Assembly (NCBI GenBank): GCA_032027085.1
Contig: JAVSMS010000001.1
Span: forward strand, 2,935,126-2,999,125
DNA length: 64,000 bases
Direction of reading: 5' to 3'
From: Pseudorhodoplanes sp.
GTDB taxonomy: Bacteria; Pseudomonadota; Alphaproteobacteria; Rhizobiales; Xanthobacteraceae
Part shown: one piece after another, positions 1-9,209 of the stretch
How the letters are laid out: every line of letters begins with the position of its first letter
Position numbering within the stretch: position 1 is the stretch's first letter
Translations under genes and position numbers: made by a program
The notes under the pieces: model-generated
Seen by the model: only the letters and a program-made list of their open reading frames with translations
Databases searched by the model: none
Told to the model about the DNA's origin: nothing

Positions 1-61
1 CCGCGGCGGGCGGACCATAGGCAAACGTCGTCTGTTCAGGGGCTGCTTCTTGCGCGGACAT
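1..61 (-). CDS. N-terminal fragment of a CDS, possibly alanine racemase
   Basis: An ATG at 61 opens a frame that runs off the window start. Only about 20 residues are visible (MSAQEAAPEQTTFAYGPPAA), too few for a domain call. The gene lies 75 bases downstream of dnaB on the same strand. In many alphaproteobacteria alanine racemase (alr), which makes D-alanine for peptidoglycan, occupies this slot after dnaB. That identity rests on synteny alone. No strong ribosome-binding site is visible. Confidence 0.4.
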   Translation of the reverse strand, partial: MSAQEAAPEQTTFAYGPPAA

Positions 62-136
62 GATCGGAGCCGATGATTCTCCGCCATGTAGCCGGGATCG
101 CCGGCTTTCAGCAACTGGCCGGAGCGATTGGCAGGC

Positions 137-1633
137 TTAATCGTACCGTGCGGGGAGATGACTTTCCTGCGCCAGATCGCCGAAGCGGGTGATGTTGGCG
201 TCGAACTGGACCTGCACCGTGCCGGTCGGGCCATGGCGCTGCTTGCCGATGATGATTTCCGCCTTGCCGTGCGCGGCGTCCATTTCGATCTGCCACTTGG
301 CGTGCTCGTCGGTGCCCGGCCGCGGCTCCTTGTTACTCAGATAATATTCCTCGCGATACACGAACATCACGACGTCGGCGTCCTGCTCGATCGAGCCAGA
401 TTCACGCAGGTCCGAGAGCTGCGGGCGCTTGTCGTCGCGGCTTTCCACCTGACGAGACAATTGCGACAGCGCCATGATCGGCACGTTCAGTTCCTTCGCC
501 AGCGCCTTCAGACCAGTGGTGATCTCGGTGACTTCCTGCACGCGTCCTTCCGAGGCGCGTTTCGAAGAGCCTTGCAGCAGTTGAATATAGTCGACCACGA
601 TCAGATCAAGGCCACGCTGCCGTTTGAGACGACGCGCGCGCGCGGCGAGCGCTGCAATCGACAGGCCGCCGGTTTCGTCGACATAAAAGGGCAGGTTCTG
701 CAGTTCGATGGAGGTATCCTTGATCAGCTCGAAATCCTGTTCGGTAATTGAACCGCGCCGGATTGTGCTAGACGTGATTCCTGTCCGTTCGGAAATGATA
801 CGGGTCGCGAGCTGCTCGGCCGACATTTCGAGCGAGAAGAAGCCGACGATGCCGCCGTTCACCGTGCTCATATGCCCGTCGGGCCGCACTTCGCCTTGCC
901 ACGCGCGGGCGACGTTGTAGGCGATGTTGGTTGCGAGCGAGGTCTTGCCCATGCCCGGGCGGCCGGCCACGATGATGAGGTCGGACGGCTGCAATCCGCC
1001 CATCTTGCTGTCGAGGTCTCTCAGGCCGGTCGCCAGTCCCGACAATCCGCCGTCGCGTGCATAGGCATTGGCGGCCATGTCGACCGCGGTGGTAAGCGCC
1101 TGCGCGAAACGCTGAAAGCCGCCTTCGTAACGGCCGGTTTCAGCAACTTCATACAGTTTCTTCTCCGCTTCCTCGATCTGCTTGGTGGGCGAAGAATCAA
1201 CTGGTGCGTCATAGGCTTCGTTGACGAGATCCTCGCCGATCAGAATCAGCGAACGACGCAGCGCCAGATCGTAGATCGTGCGGCCGTAATCGGCGGCGTT
1301 GATGACGGTTGTCGCCTCGGCGGCGAGCCGCGCGAGATATTGGCTCACCGTCAGACCGCCAATATCTGCATCCGCCGGCAAAAAAGTCTTGAGCGTCACC
1401 GGGCTCGCGACCTTGCCGGCGCGGATCAGGCTCGCGGTGATTTCATAGATTTTTTGATGAACCGACTCGAAGAAGTGACGCGGTTCAAGAAAATCTGACA
1501 CCCGATAGAAAGCCTCGTTGTTGACTAGAATGGCACCAAGAAGCGCCTGCTCCGCTTCGATATTGTGCGGCGCAATGCGATAGGTCGGTGCAAGCTCGGC
1601 GAGCTTGCGGACGGACGAGTCTTGAGCAGCCAT
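137..1633 (-). CDS. dnaB: Replicative DNA helicase DnaB
   Basis: This 498-residue protein has the size and layout of the hexameric replicative helicase that unwinds DNA ahead of the polymerase. The N-terminal DnaB domain covers about residues 15-120. The RecA-like ATPase domain begins near residue 200, with Walker A GRPGMGKT at 224-231 and a Walker B-like region ending DYIQLL near 345. No intein is present. The start is the ATG at 1633, and the protein opens with the usual short Ala/Ser leader before the conserved IAPHNIEAEQALLGAIL-type helix. It is followed on the same strand by a probable alr start. Confidence 0.96.
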   Translation of the reverse strand: MAAQDSSVRKLAELAPTYRIAPHNIEAEQALLGAILVNNEAFYRVSDFLEPRHFFESVHQKIYEITASLIRAGKVASPVTLKTFLPADADIGGLTVSQYLARLAAEATTVINAADYGRTIYDLALRRSLILIGEDLVNEAYDAPVDSSPTKQIEEAEKKLYEVAETGRYEGGFQRFAQALTTAVDMAANAYARDGGLSGLATGLRDLDSKMGGLQPSDLIIVAGRPGMGKTSLATNIAYNVARAWQGEVRPDGHMSTVNGGIVGFFSLEMSAEQLATRIISERTGITSSTIRRGSITEQDFELIKDTSIELQNLPFYVDETGGLSIAALAARARRLKRQRGLDLIVVDYIQLLQGSSKRASEGRVQEVTEITTGLKALAKELNVPIMALSQLSRQVESRDDKRPQLSDLRESGSIEQDADVVMFVYREEYYLSNKEPRPGTDEHAKWQIEMDAAHGKAEIIIGKQRHGPTGTVQVQFDANITRFGDLAQESHLPARYD

Positions 1634-1863
1634 AGATCGAATAGCTTCTTTGGTCTTAGTCTTGTTTTATGAGTCGAAATGACGACGCGTAACGGATACA
1701 TCGCACGCAACTCACTGCCTTCGACCTTGATCGAGCTTTAACACCGCCGTCCGAAAAGCGCGATCTTATTTGCAATTCTCGCCGCGATTCACAGCGCGTG
1801 AAAAGCTTGGGACCGCTGCACAGAAATTTCTTGACCTGAGCCATTGAGCACGCGTGGCGGCCT

Positions 1864-3120
1864 TCACTCGCCGGCAATCCGCAAGGGCTGGCGGCTGTGG
1901 CCTTCCAGCGCCCGCAATCGCTGTTCCTCCCGAAGGAGGTAGTCGCGCGTGAGAGGCACCACATCCTGCCGTTTAGCAAGCTGGATCTGGAATACCATCA
2001 TGTTCTGTTCGCGGAAGGCCATTTCCGATGCCGCCAGGTAGAATTCCCACATACGCAGGAAATACTCGTCGTAAATCCGCTTGATGTCGCCGGCATGTGC
2101 GAGGAAGCGTTCGCGCCAGGCCTTCAAGGTTTCGGCATAATGCAGACGGAGGATTTCGATGTCGGTGACCAGAAGGCCAGAGCGCTCAATGGTCGGCAGA
2201 ACCTCCGACAAGGCCGGAATATAGCCGCCGGGAAAAATATACTTTGCGATCCAGGGATTGGTGACATTGGGTCCCTCGGACCGGCCGATCGAGTGCAGAA
2301 CCATGACGCCGCCGTCGGCCAGCAATCCTGCCGCTTTACGGAAGAAGGCATCGTAATATCCGACGCCGACATGTTCGAACATGCCGACCGACACGATCCG
2401 GTCATAGGGGCCATTGGCGTCGCGGTAGTCCTGCAGCAGGAACTTTGCAGATCCGGATAACCTCTTTTCATGCGCCCGCGTGACCGCCCTCTTATGCTGT
2501 TCTTCCGACAGGGTGATGCCGGTGACTTTCGCGCGAAGATATTCTGCAAGATACAGGGACAACCCACCCCAGCCGCAGCCGATATCAAGGACCGTCTGTC
2601 CCGGTTCAATCAGCAGCTTTGCCGCAAGGTGACGTTTCTTGGCCAATTGGGCATCGTCCAGGGACTGTTCCCCATTCTCGAAATAGGCGCAGCTATATTG
2701 CTGGTCGGCATCCAGGAAGAGGGAGTACAGCCGCCCGTCGAGATCGTAATGGTGCGCGACATTGCGCCGCGAGCGGCGGCGCCGGTTCAGTTGCGCCAGG
2801 CGGCGCGTCAGGTAGCGCAACTGCCATTGCGGTCGGGCGAAATAGGGCGGCTTGCCGCTGCGATCCTGGGTAAGAAGAACACTCAGCAGGTCCGCGAGCG
2901 ATCCCTGTTCGATCACAAGGCCGCCATCCATATAGGCTTCCCCCAGCCGCAGCTCGGGGTCGAGGAGAATTCCGTACATGGCCCGGCGGGACGTCAATCG
3001 GACATCAACGGGTGGTCCGCTGCCATCTCCAAACAGGAATGAATTTCCGTTGGCGGTGGTGATCCGCAGGTTGCCGCTGCGGATAAAGCGTGCCAGTGCT
3101 GTTTGAAGCAACCGCTCCAC
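1864..3120 (-). CDS. cfa: Cyclopropane-fatty-acyl-phospholipid synthase family protein
   Basis: A 418-residue SAM-dependent methyltransferase of the CFA synthase family, which adds a methylene bridge to unsaturated acyl chains of membrane phospholipids. The SAM-binding motif VLDIGCGWGG lies at residues 177-186, and the family motif QQYSCAYF at 140-147. EHVGVGYYDAFF follows near residue 255. The start is a GTG at 3120, preceded by a GGGAGG Shine-Dalgarno. It lies 230 bases upstream of dnaB on the same strand and diverges from the cytochrome gene. Several CFA-like paralogues act on other lipids, so the exact substrate is inferred. Confidence 0.87.
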   Translation of the reverse strand: MERLLQTALARFIRSGNLRITTANGNSFLFGDGSGPPVDVRLTSRRAMYGILLDPELRLGEAYMDGGLVIEQGSLADLLSVLLTQDRSGKPPYFARPQWQLRYLTRRLAQLNRRRRSRRNVAHHYDLDGRLYSLFLDADQQYSCAYFENGEQSLDDAQLAKKRHLAAKLLIEPGQTVLDIGCGWGGLSLYLAEYLRAKVTGITLSEEQHKRAVTRAHEKRLSGSAKFLLQDYRDANGPYDRIVSVGMFEHVGVGYYDAFFRKAAGLLADGGVMVLHSIGRSEGPNVTNPWIAKYIFPGGYIPALSEVLPTIERSGLLVTDIEILRLHYAETLKAWRERFLAHAGDIKRIYDEYFLRMWEFYLAASEMAFREQNMMVFQIQLAKRQDVVPLTRDYLLREEQRLRALEGHSRQPLRIAGE

Positions 3121-3387
3121 CGGCCGCCTCCCTTGGCGCTTTGCCGTCCCACGGACAGCTTTGAACCGGCTGGAGCGGCGCCAATCTTTGGCTTGCCAGC
3201 AGGCTCGCTAAAGAAAATCTGGACCCAAGAACATATTAGAACAAAGTCTAACGGAACCGGCAATGAGGCAGGGGACATCCGAAAAGGGGCCACATTCGTT
3301 CGTTAGGGCCGTTTTGCGCGCGGTGTCGGTATCGCCCGGCCGCTGCAGGCCAGATTTGTCTTAATCTCATAGGTCGGGGGTGTCTCG

Positions 3388-4122
3388 GTGCGGCGATTGC
3401 GAGCGATTCTGATCGTTCTGACGGCGGTGACCTCGGTTTGGCTCGGAAACCATCCGGCCGATGCGCAGCAGCCTAGATCGGCCTCTGCCCCGCGACCGGC
3501 TCCCGAGTTGCCTCAGTCGGGCCACCAGACCGAAGCAATCGACCTCAATGAGGGGAAAACCGCGCCCCAGATGTTCGCCTCGGATTGCGCGGTCTGTCAT
3601 CAGAAGCCGAATGGTCTGGCCAAGGGCCGCAATACCGGCCAGCTCGCAAATTTCCTGCGTCAGCACTACACGACAGGAACACAGCAGGCCGGAATGATCG
3701 CGGCTTATCTGACATCGGACGGCCTTGACCGCGGCGTACCTGAACGCCCCAGTGCGAGAGAGCGCGGGCCAGTCGACCGGCCGCCGGCATTGATTGGACG
3801 CCGCCAATCGCCTGACGCGGCTGATCCTGACGCTGATGCCGCGCCGAGTGAGGGCCGCCGCAAGCCTGCGACTGAGGCCGGCAGGCCCGTCGACCGCGAC
3901 GCGCCGGCCAGCCGTCGCCATTCCCGGGAACGGGATGAGGGCCGCAGGCCGTCCGAGCGCAAGCCGGCGGCGACCGCGCGCGCCCCCAAATCTGCGCCTG
4001 AAATCAAGCAGATTGAGGAGCCGACCGCGCCAGCTGCGGAGTCGGAAACACCAGCGGCACCAGCGGCGCCTCCCGCTGAGGAGAGGCCCGCCGCGCCGCC
4101 GCCACCCGAAATCCGGATTTAG
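3388..4122 (+). CDS. Secreted mono-heme c-type cytochrome-like protein with a Pro/Ala/Arg-rich tail
   Basis: This 244-residue protein starts at a GTG (3388) behind a GGGGG-type ribosome-binding site. Residues 1-27 form a signal peptide ending ADA. A single heme-binding CxxCH (CAVCH) lies at 67-71. A Met in the segment GMIAAYL near residue 110 could be the distal ligand. From about residue 118 the sequence is low-complexity, rich in Arg, Pro, Glu and Ala, ending PPPPEIRI. It is probably a periplasmic electron-transfer or redox protein, but its partner is unknown. It converges on rplI, with five bases between the stop codons. Confidence 0.72.
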   Translation: MRRLRAILIVLTAVTSVWLGNHPADAQQPRSASAPRPAPELPQSGHQTEAIDLNEGKTAPQMFASDCAVCHQKPNGLAKGRNTGQLANFLRQHYTTGTQQAGMIAAYLTSDGLDRGVPERPSARERGPVDRPPALIGRRQSPDAADPDADAAPSEGRRKPATEAGRPVDRDAPASRRHSRERDEGRRPSERKPAATARAPKSAPEIKQIEEPTAPAAESETPAAPAAPPAEERPAAPPPPEIRI

Positions 4123-4127
4123 CGGAA

Positions 4128-4733
4128 CTAGGCCGTCTTCCCGGCTTCCTCGGCCGCTTCCATGCCTTCTTCCGCCGGAGCAGCGGCTTCTTCGAAGAAT
4201 GCTTCCGTCGCGACTTCTTCCGCCGGCTCTTCGCCTTCCTGTCGACGCACGGTCACGTCCTCGCCGCGGGCCAGACGCTCGGCCTCTTCAGCGTTGCGGG
4301 CGACGGCCACAGTGACGGTGACATCGATTTCAGGATGTAGCGCCACCTGCACCTTGTGCTGGCCGATGGTCTTGATCGGCGCGTTAAGGGCGATCTGGCT
4401 GCGGTTCACGGCGATGCCAGATTCGGTGATCAGCGCGGCGAGGTCGCGACCGGTAACCGAACCGTAGAGTTGGCCGGTATCGGAGGCCTGACGCAGCACG
4501 GTGAACCTCTTGCCGTCGAGCTTGTCGGCGATCTTCTGCGCTTCGCTCTTCTCGGCAAGATTGCGGGTTTCGAGCTCCTGGCGCATCCCTTCGAAGCGTG
4601 CCTTGTTCTCCTTCGTGGCGCGCAGAGCCTTGCCTTTCGGCAGCAGGAAATTGCGGGCGAACCCGTCCTTCACGCGCACGGTCTCGCCCATCTGGCCAAG
4701 CTTGGCGACGCGTTCGAGCAGAATGACTTCCAT
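4128..4733 (-). CDS. rplI: 50S ribosomal protein L9
   Basis: L9 binds 23S rRNA near the L1 stalk. The protein begins [19 protein letters not shown], the canonical L9 N-terminus, and [13 protein letters not shown] matches the L9 signature. At 201 residues it is longer than the usual ~150, because of an acidic Glu/Ala-rich C-terminal tail common in alphaproteobacteria. The open frame extends far upstream to 5102, but the start at 4733 is fixed by homology and by a strong AAGGAG site just upstream. It is the last gene of the rpsF-rpsR-DUF2232-rplI cluster. Confidence 0.96.
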   Translation of the reverse strand: MEVILLERVAKLGQMGETVRVKDGFARNFLLPKGKALRATKENKARFEGMRQELETRNLAEKSEAQKIADKLDGKRFTVLRQASDTGQLYGSVTGRDLAALITESGIAVNRSQIALNAPIKTIGQHKVQVALHPEIDVTVTVAVARNAEEAERLARGEDVTVRRQEGEEPAEEVATEAFFEEAAAPAEEGMEAAEEAGKTA

Positions 4734-4762
4734 GTTCTTTCTCCTTGTTGTGTCGTTCAAAT

Positions 4763-5728
4763 TCAATCGGTGCGGTCCATCGGCGGCCTGCTTTTTTTCG
4801 CGAGGCGGCCGCGAATATCGAAAGCCGTGTCGGCAAGACCGGCGAGACTCATCAGAAGGATGGGCCAGAACAGCACCACCACGGCGACATAACTGCCGGC
4901 CAGAATGAAACCGCGCGCGGCTGCATCCCGCGTCAGCGCATGCAGAACCGCAAAGCCGAGAATCGCATAGGCCATCAGCAGGCTGGCCGCCAGAATCGAT
5001 CCTACCGTTCCGAGGAGGCTGGGCAGGAACGACAGCGCAACGGCAACAGCAAGCATTGCCGGCGCAAATGGTGGAAAACGCATGTCTGGAATGTCGGGCC
5101 ACGGCCGGCGCAGGTTGCCCGAGACTTTGACGATGCGGCCGGCCAGCCAGAGATTGACGGTGTTGGTCAAGGTCGCGATCACGGCGGCGGCGAGGGGAAT
5201 TACGGCTACCAACAGATCGAGCACCTTGTCGGGATCGATGTTGCGGATATCCGCGGGCATGTCCGCCGGGCTTTGCATCTTGAGCACACGCTCAAACGAC
5301 GCACGCAGACCCGAGCGGAACGACTCCTCGTCGACTCCGAAATTCGGAATCGCGGCGACAACGGTCAGGGCGCTGATGATTCCGGCCCAGACGACCAGCC
5401 GGCCGGCAGGATACCATTCCATCGCATCCGGGCTGTCGGCCATAGGTCGTGCGAGCAAGGCCAGATAGCCGAGCCACCATGCGGGAAGACCGACCCCGAT
5501 CAGGAACGCGACTATAAAAAAAGGTCCGAAGACCACGGACAGGCCGACGGCGGCGACTATGGCGGCGAACAGGGCCGACCAATGGCTCCAGCCGAGCGCC
5601 GCAATCATGATCGGCAGCGGCGCAAGATAGAAGAGCAGGATCGAGATGATCGAGCCGGACGCAACAGAAGCGAACAGCAGCGCAGAGGCTGCGCCAGCTC
5701 CCAGTCCGATCAGAAGAATCTGCATCAT
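4763..5728 (-). CDS. DUF2232 family integral membrane protein
   Basis: A very hydrophobic protein of 321 residues with about eight predicted membrane segments. The first three lie within residues 5-90, and the C-terminal cluster lies between about 185 and 305. This matches the DUF2232 (YybS-like) family, which alphaproteobacteria commonly carry between rpsR and rplI. The molecular role is not established. Consecutive start candidates are a GTG at 5731 and ATGs at 5728 and 5725; 5728 is chosen. It lies 29 bases upstream of rplI and 109 bases downstream of rpsR, so co-transcription is likely. Confidence 0.8.
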   Translation of the reverse strand: MMQILLIGLGAGAASALLFASVASGSIISILLFYLAPLPIMIAALGWSHWSALFAAIVAAVGLSVVFGPFFIVAFLIGVGLPAWWLGYLALLARPMADSPDAMEWYPAGRLVVWAGIISALTVVAAIPNFGVDEESFRSGLRASFERVLKMQSPADMPADIRNIDPDKVLDLLVAVIPLAAAVIATLTNTVNLWLAGRIVKVSGNLRRPWPDIPDMRFPPFAPAMLAVAVALSFLPSLLGTVGSILAASLLMAYAILGFAVLHALTRDAAARGFILAGSYVAVVVLFWPILLMSLAGLADTAFDIRGRLAKKSRPPMDRTD

Positions 5729-5837
5729 CACAAGCTGTCCCGCTTCGCAGCGGTTAGAGACGGATCGCAGGTCCTAAACCCCGTCCGTCCCAACCATCAG
5801 CGCCCGGATTGAATCTGGGCGCCTCGTTATTCAACCA

Positions 5838-6086
5838 TCAACGGATCACATATGGAAGCAGGCCAAGGAAACGTGCGCGCTTGATCGCCTGGGCGAGTTC
5901 ACGCTGCTTCTTGGTCGAGACCGCCGTGATCCTGCTCGGCACGATCTTGCCGCGCTCCGAGACGTAACGCTGCAGGAGCTTCACGTCCTTGTAGTCGATC
6001 TTCGGCGCATTGGCGCCGGAGAAGGGGCAGGTCTTGCGCCGACGAAAGAAAGGACGGCGTCCGCCGCCACCACCACCGAATGCCAT
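5838..6086 (-). CDS. rpsR: 30S ribosomal protein S18
   Basis: S18 forms a heterodimer with S6 on the platform of the 30S subunit. The 82-residue protein has a Gly-rich start typical of alphaproteobacterial S18. It also has the conserved CPFSG segment, [18 protein letters not shown] and the C-terminal [20 protein letters not shown]. It starts three bases after the rpsF stop, so translational coupling with its partner S6 is likely. Confidence 0.97.
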   Translation of the reverse strand: MAFGGGGGGRRPFFRRRKTCPFSGANAPKIDYKDVKLLQRYVSERGKIVPSRITAVSTKKQRELAQAIKRARFLGLLPYVIR

Positions 6087-6089
6087 GGC

Positions 6090-6557
6090 TTATTCCTCCG
6101 TCGTTTGCGCGTCGCCGCCGTCGTCACCGCGGGGAGCGCGATCATCGCGATCCCGCCGCGGACGATCGCCGCGATCGAATCGGCCACCGCCGCCAAAGCC
6201 GCGATCGCCAAATCCACGCTCGCGCTCGTCGCGATCGGCCTTGCGCATCATGATGGACGGTCCTTCTTCCAGCTCGTCCACGCGCACGGTCATGAAGCGC
6301 AGAACATCTTCGTTCAGGCGTTCCTGACGCTCCACTTCGCTGATCGCGGCGGGCGGCGCGTCGACATTCAGGAAGGTGAAATGCGCCTTGCGGTTCTTGC
6401 GGATGCGAAACGACAGGGACTTCACGCCCCAATATTCGTTCTTGGTGACCTTTCCACCGAGGCCTTCAATGACGCCCTGAAACTGCTTGGTCAGGTCTTC
6501 GACCTGCTGTGCGCTGGCGTCCTGGCGCGCCAGAAACACGTGCTCGTATAACGGCAT
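6090..6557 (-). CDS. rpsF: 30S ribosomal protein S6
   Basis: S6 partners S18 in the 30S platform. The start is the ATG at 6557 ([13 protein letters not shown]), preceded by AGGAAAGG. A longer frame to 6596 lacks family support. The conserved core ends near residue 100. The C-terminal tail is rich in Arg, Asp and Gly ([14 protein letters not shown]), a disordered extension often seen in Rhizobiales S6. It heads the ribosomal cluster and diverges from fabD. A hairpin in the leader may bind the S6:S18 dimer (see separate entry). Confidence 0.96.
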   Translation of the reverse strand: MPLYEHVFLARQDASAQQVEDLTKQFQGVIEGLGGKVTKNEYWGVKSLSFRIRKNRKAHFTFLNVDAPPAAISEVERQERLNEDVLRFMTVRVDELEEGPSIMMRKADRDERERGFGDRGFGGGGRFDRGDRPRRDRDDRAPRGDDGGDAQTTEE

Positions 6558-6603
6558 GAATGCCTTTCCTCTGGTTGCATCGCTCACCCGGCGCAAAGCC
6601 CAA

Positions 6604-6624
6604 CGAGACCTTCGGAAAGGCTCG
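6604..6624 (-). promoter_or_regulatory. Candidate leader hairpin upstream of rpsF (possible S6:S18 autoregulatory site)
   Basis: On the transcribed strand an outer helix of four pairs and an inner CCUU/AAGG helix, separated by one bulged base, enclose a UCCG loop. It lies about 47 bases upstream of the rpsF start. S6:S18-binding leaders known in other bacteria present a CCG trinucleotide in a stem-loop, so the placement and loop fit. The match is short, and this assignment is an inference. Confidence 0.3.
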
Positions 6625-6756
6625 ACGCTCTGATGGCGGAGACACGGGACGACGGACCGATTGGCCCTGCCGACGACCCTTGCGAGACGTGGCCGTCCGT
6701 TCAGCCCCCGGCCGGGACGAGCGGAAGCCGGGGTTATAGGGATTTTTGCTCGGAAG

Positions 6757-6801
6757 GCAAGGTGGAAAGGAGATCGCTACGCTTGACACATGCCACCTTG
6801 C
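6757..6801 (+). promoter_or_regulatory. Inverted repeat upstream of fabD
   Basis: Two perfect 9-base arms, GCAAGGTGG at 6757-6765 and CCACCTTGC at 6793-6801, flank 27 bases containing a TTGACA-like hexamer at 6783-6788. The repeat lies 47 bases before the fabD start, in the divergent rpsF/fabD interval. It could be an operator or a leader stem. No matching regulator can be named. Confidence 0.3.
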
Positions 6802-6847
6802 AGTGTCTTTCCGCCCGGTTTTAGGCAATCCAGGCGCCGGGGGCGTA

Positions 6848-7792
6848 ATGGCGGCAGCTTTCGTATTTCCAGGACAGGGCAGCCAGGCCTTAGGGATGGG
6901 CAAGGCCTTGGCCGAAGCCTTTCCCGTGGCCAAGGCAGTCTTTGACGAGGTGGACGCGGCCTTGGGTGAGAAGCTGTCCGCGATCATGTGGGAGGGGCCG
7001 GCTGATAAGCTGACCCTGACCGAGAATGCTCAGCCCGCTTTGATGGCGGTGTCGGCTGCGGTGACGCGTGTGCTCCAGGCGGAAGCCGGTCTTGATCTGA
7101 AACGGGATGTCGCCTTTGTCGCCGGTCATTCGCTTGGCGAATATTCGGCGCTGGCGGCGGCCGGGGCCTTCAGCGTGAGCGATGCGGCGTGGCTGCTGCG
7201 CACGCGTGGCGATGCCATGCAGAAGGCGGTGCCCGTCGGGGAGGGGGCGATGGCGGCGCTGATCGGCCTTTCATTCGAGGATGCCGCGACTGCGGCGCGT
7301 GAAGGCGCGCAAGACCAAATCTGCCAGGCGGCCAACGACAATGGCGGCGGACAGGTCGTGATCTCAGGCAACAAGGCGGCGGTCGAACGCGCCTGCGAGA
7401 TTGCCAAAGCCAAGGGCGCGAAACGCGCGATGCTGCTGCAGGTGTCCGCACCCTTCCATTGCGCGCTGATGCAGCCGGCGGCGGATGTGATGGCGGATGC
7501 GCTTTCAAAAGTGACCGTTAATGCCCCCGCCGTGCCGGTAGTCGCGAATGTCATGGCGCGGCCGCTCAGCGATCCTCAGGACATCGTACAGGCGCTTGTC
7601 GCGCAGGTGACGGGGACGGTGCGCTGGCGCGAATGCGTAGAATATATGGTCCAGCACGGTGTCGCCGAGTTCTACGAACTTGGTGCAGGCAAGGTGCTCA
7701 CAGGCCTGGTGAAGCGCATCGCCGGCGGCGCGACCGGTACAGCAATTGGAACCCCCGAAGACATTGCCGCTTACAAGGCATCGCGCAGCTAA
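6848..7792 (+). CDS. fabD: Malonyl-CoA:ACP transacylase FabD
   Basis: FabD transfers malonyl from CoA to acyl carrier protein, supplying the extender unit for fatty-acid synthesis. The 314-residue protein begins MAAAFVFPGQGSQALGMG, with the FPGQGSQ motif at residues 6-12. The nucleophile motif GHSLGEYSALAAAG lies near residue 95, and the catalytic His region is VSAPFHCALM. The open frame extends upstream to 6746, but the FPGQGSQ N-terminus fixes the start at 6848. It heads the fab cluster with fabG 77 bases downstream. Confidence 0.95.
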   Translation: MAAAFVFPGQGSQALGMGKALAEAFPVAKAVFDEVDAALGEKLSAIMWEGPADKLTLTENAQPALMAVSAAVTRVLQAEAGLDLKRDVAFVAGHSLGEYSALAAAGAFSVSDAAWLLRTRGDAMQKAVPVGEGAMAALIGLSFEDAATAAREGAQDQICQAANDNGGGQVVISGNKAAVERACEIAKAKGAKRAMLLQVSAPFHCALMQPAADVMADALSKVTVNAPAVPVVANVMARPLSDPQDIVQALVAQVTGTVRWRECVEYMVQHGVAEFYELGAGKVLTGLVKRIAGGATGTAIGTPEDIAAYKASRS

Positions 7793-7869
7793 GCTATTTG
7801 GTTTATCGCGCTTTCTCACGGAAATCCGGGGGGTCGTCTTTCCCGGGAAGCGCTTTGAGGAGGATTTCA

Positions 7870-8607
7870 ATGTTCGAGCTTACCGGAAAGACTGCGCTCG
7901 TCACCGGCGCCACGGGCGGCATCGGCGGCGCCATCGCGCGGGCGCTCCACAAGCAGGGTGCGACAGTCGCGATTTCCGGAACGCGGCGCGATGCGCTGGA
8001 CCAGCTTGCTGGGGACCTGAAGGATCGCGTGCACGTTCTGCCCTGCAATCTCGCCGACAAGGAGCAGGTCGAGGCGCTGGTGCCGCAGGCAGAGGAGAAG
8101 ATGGAGAAGCTCGACATCCTGGTCGCCAATGCCGGCATCACCAAGGACAATCTGTTCGTGCAGTTGCGCGATGAGGATTGGGACAGCGTGATCGAGATCA
8201 ATCTGACCTCGACCTTCCGCCTGTCGCGCGCGGCCATGAAAACCATGATGCGCCGCCGCTTTGGCCGCATCATCGGCATCACCTCGGTGGTCGGCGTGAC
8301 CGGCAATCCGGGGCAGGGCAATTACACCGCCGCCAAGGCCGGCATGATTGGCATGATGAAGTCGATCGCCAAGGAATACGCGCGGCGCGGCGTGACCGCG
8401 AACTGCATCGCCCCCGGCTTCATTGCCACAGCCATGACTGACAAGCTCAACGACAAACAGCGCGAGGCGATCCTGCAAATGGTTCCGGCCAACAGGCTGG
8501 GAACGCCCGACGATATCGGCGCCGCGGCGGTCTATCTCGCGTCGGACGAAGCCGGTTATGTCACCGGCCAAACCATCCATGTGAACGGTGGAATGGCCAT
8601 GATCTGA
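7870..8607 (+). CDS. fabG: 3-oxoacyl-ACP reductase FabG
   Basis: FabG is the NADPH-dependent short-chain dehydrogenase that reduces beta-ketoacyl-ACP. The 245-residue protein begins MFELTGKTALVTGATGGIGGAIA, with the cofactor-binding TGATGGIGG loop. It has NAG (residues 85-87) and the Ser/Tyr/Lys catalytic set in ITSVVGVTGNPGQGNYTAAKAG. The start is the ATG at 7870, preceded by GAGGAGG. A longer open frame to 7633 overlaps fabD and is rejected. Confidence 0.96.
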   Translation: MFELTGKTALVTGATGGIGGAIARALHKQGATVAISGTRRDALDQLAGDLKDRVHVLPCNLADKEQVEALVPQAEEKMEKLDILVANAGITKDNLFVQLRDEDWDSVIEINLTSTFRLSRAAMKTMMRRRFGRIIGITSVVGVTGNPGQGNYTAAKAGMIGMMKSIAKEYARRGVTANCIAPGFIATAMTDKLNDKQREAILQMVPANRLGTPDDIGAAAVYLASDEAGYVTGQTIHVNGGMAMI

Positions 8608-8869
8608 CAGTGAAAGGTCAGTGGTTTGAGGCGGTTAACAGGTGTATCCGCATGCTGGTCAACGGTTTTGAAGTGTGGTACCGAACCTTCGGCTGGGCCG
8701 GGGGGCGCTCAGGTTCTGCGGACATTCTCACCGTCCGGGATCGGAATACGCCACCGTCAATACGGGCTTGTGCGACACGACTTGCTTGTGCGAATTGGTT
8801 TGGCCATGCCACGACGGTTGCGATCGCAGTGCCGATCGGACCCCATCACTAAAAGCAGAGGTTCGAACG

Positions 8870-9109
8870 ATGAGTGATATTGCCGAGCGGGTGAAGAAGA
8901 TTGTCGTGGAGCATCTCGGAGTCGAACCTGACAAGGTCACCGAGCAGGCGAGCTTCATTGACGATCTCGGGGCCGACTCTCTCGACACCGTCGAGCTGGT
9001 CATGGCTTTTGAGGAGGAATTCGGCTGCGAAATTCCCGACGATGCCGCCGAAACCATCCTGACCGTCGGCGATGCGACCAAGTTCCTCGAGAAGAACGCA
9101 AAAAGCTGA
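8870..9109 (+). CDS. acpP: Acyl carrier protein
   Basis: AcpP carries the growing acyl chain on a phosphopantetheine arm. The 79-residue acidic protein has the [21 protein letters not shown] signature, with Ser at the phosphopantetheine site in DSL near residue 37. The start ([17 protein letters not shown]) is the ATG at 8870. It lies between fabG and fabF, in the conserved order of the fatty-acid cluster. The 262-base fabG-acpP gap is long enough for a separate acpP promoter. Confidence 0.97.
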   Translation: MSDIAERVKKIVVEHLGVEPDKVTEQASFIDDLGADSLDTVELVMAFEEEFGCEIPDDAAETILTVGDATKFLEKNAKS

Positions 9110-9209
9110 AAGCGCCGTCAGGCCGTTGGAATCCGGTTGAGAACGCGGGGCCCAGATGGCGCCGCGTATCGCCGGAGGCGATTCTTTCGCGCGGCCGTGG
9201 AGCCAGAAT

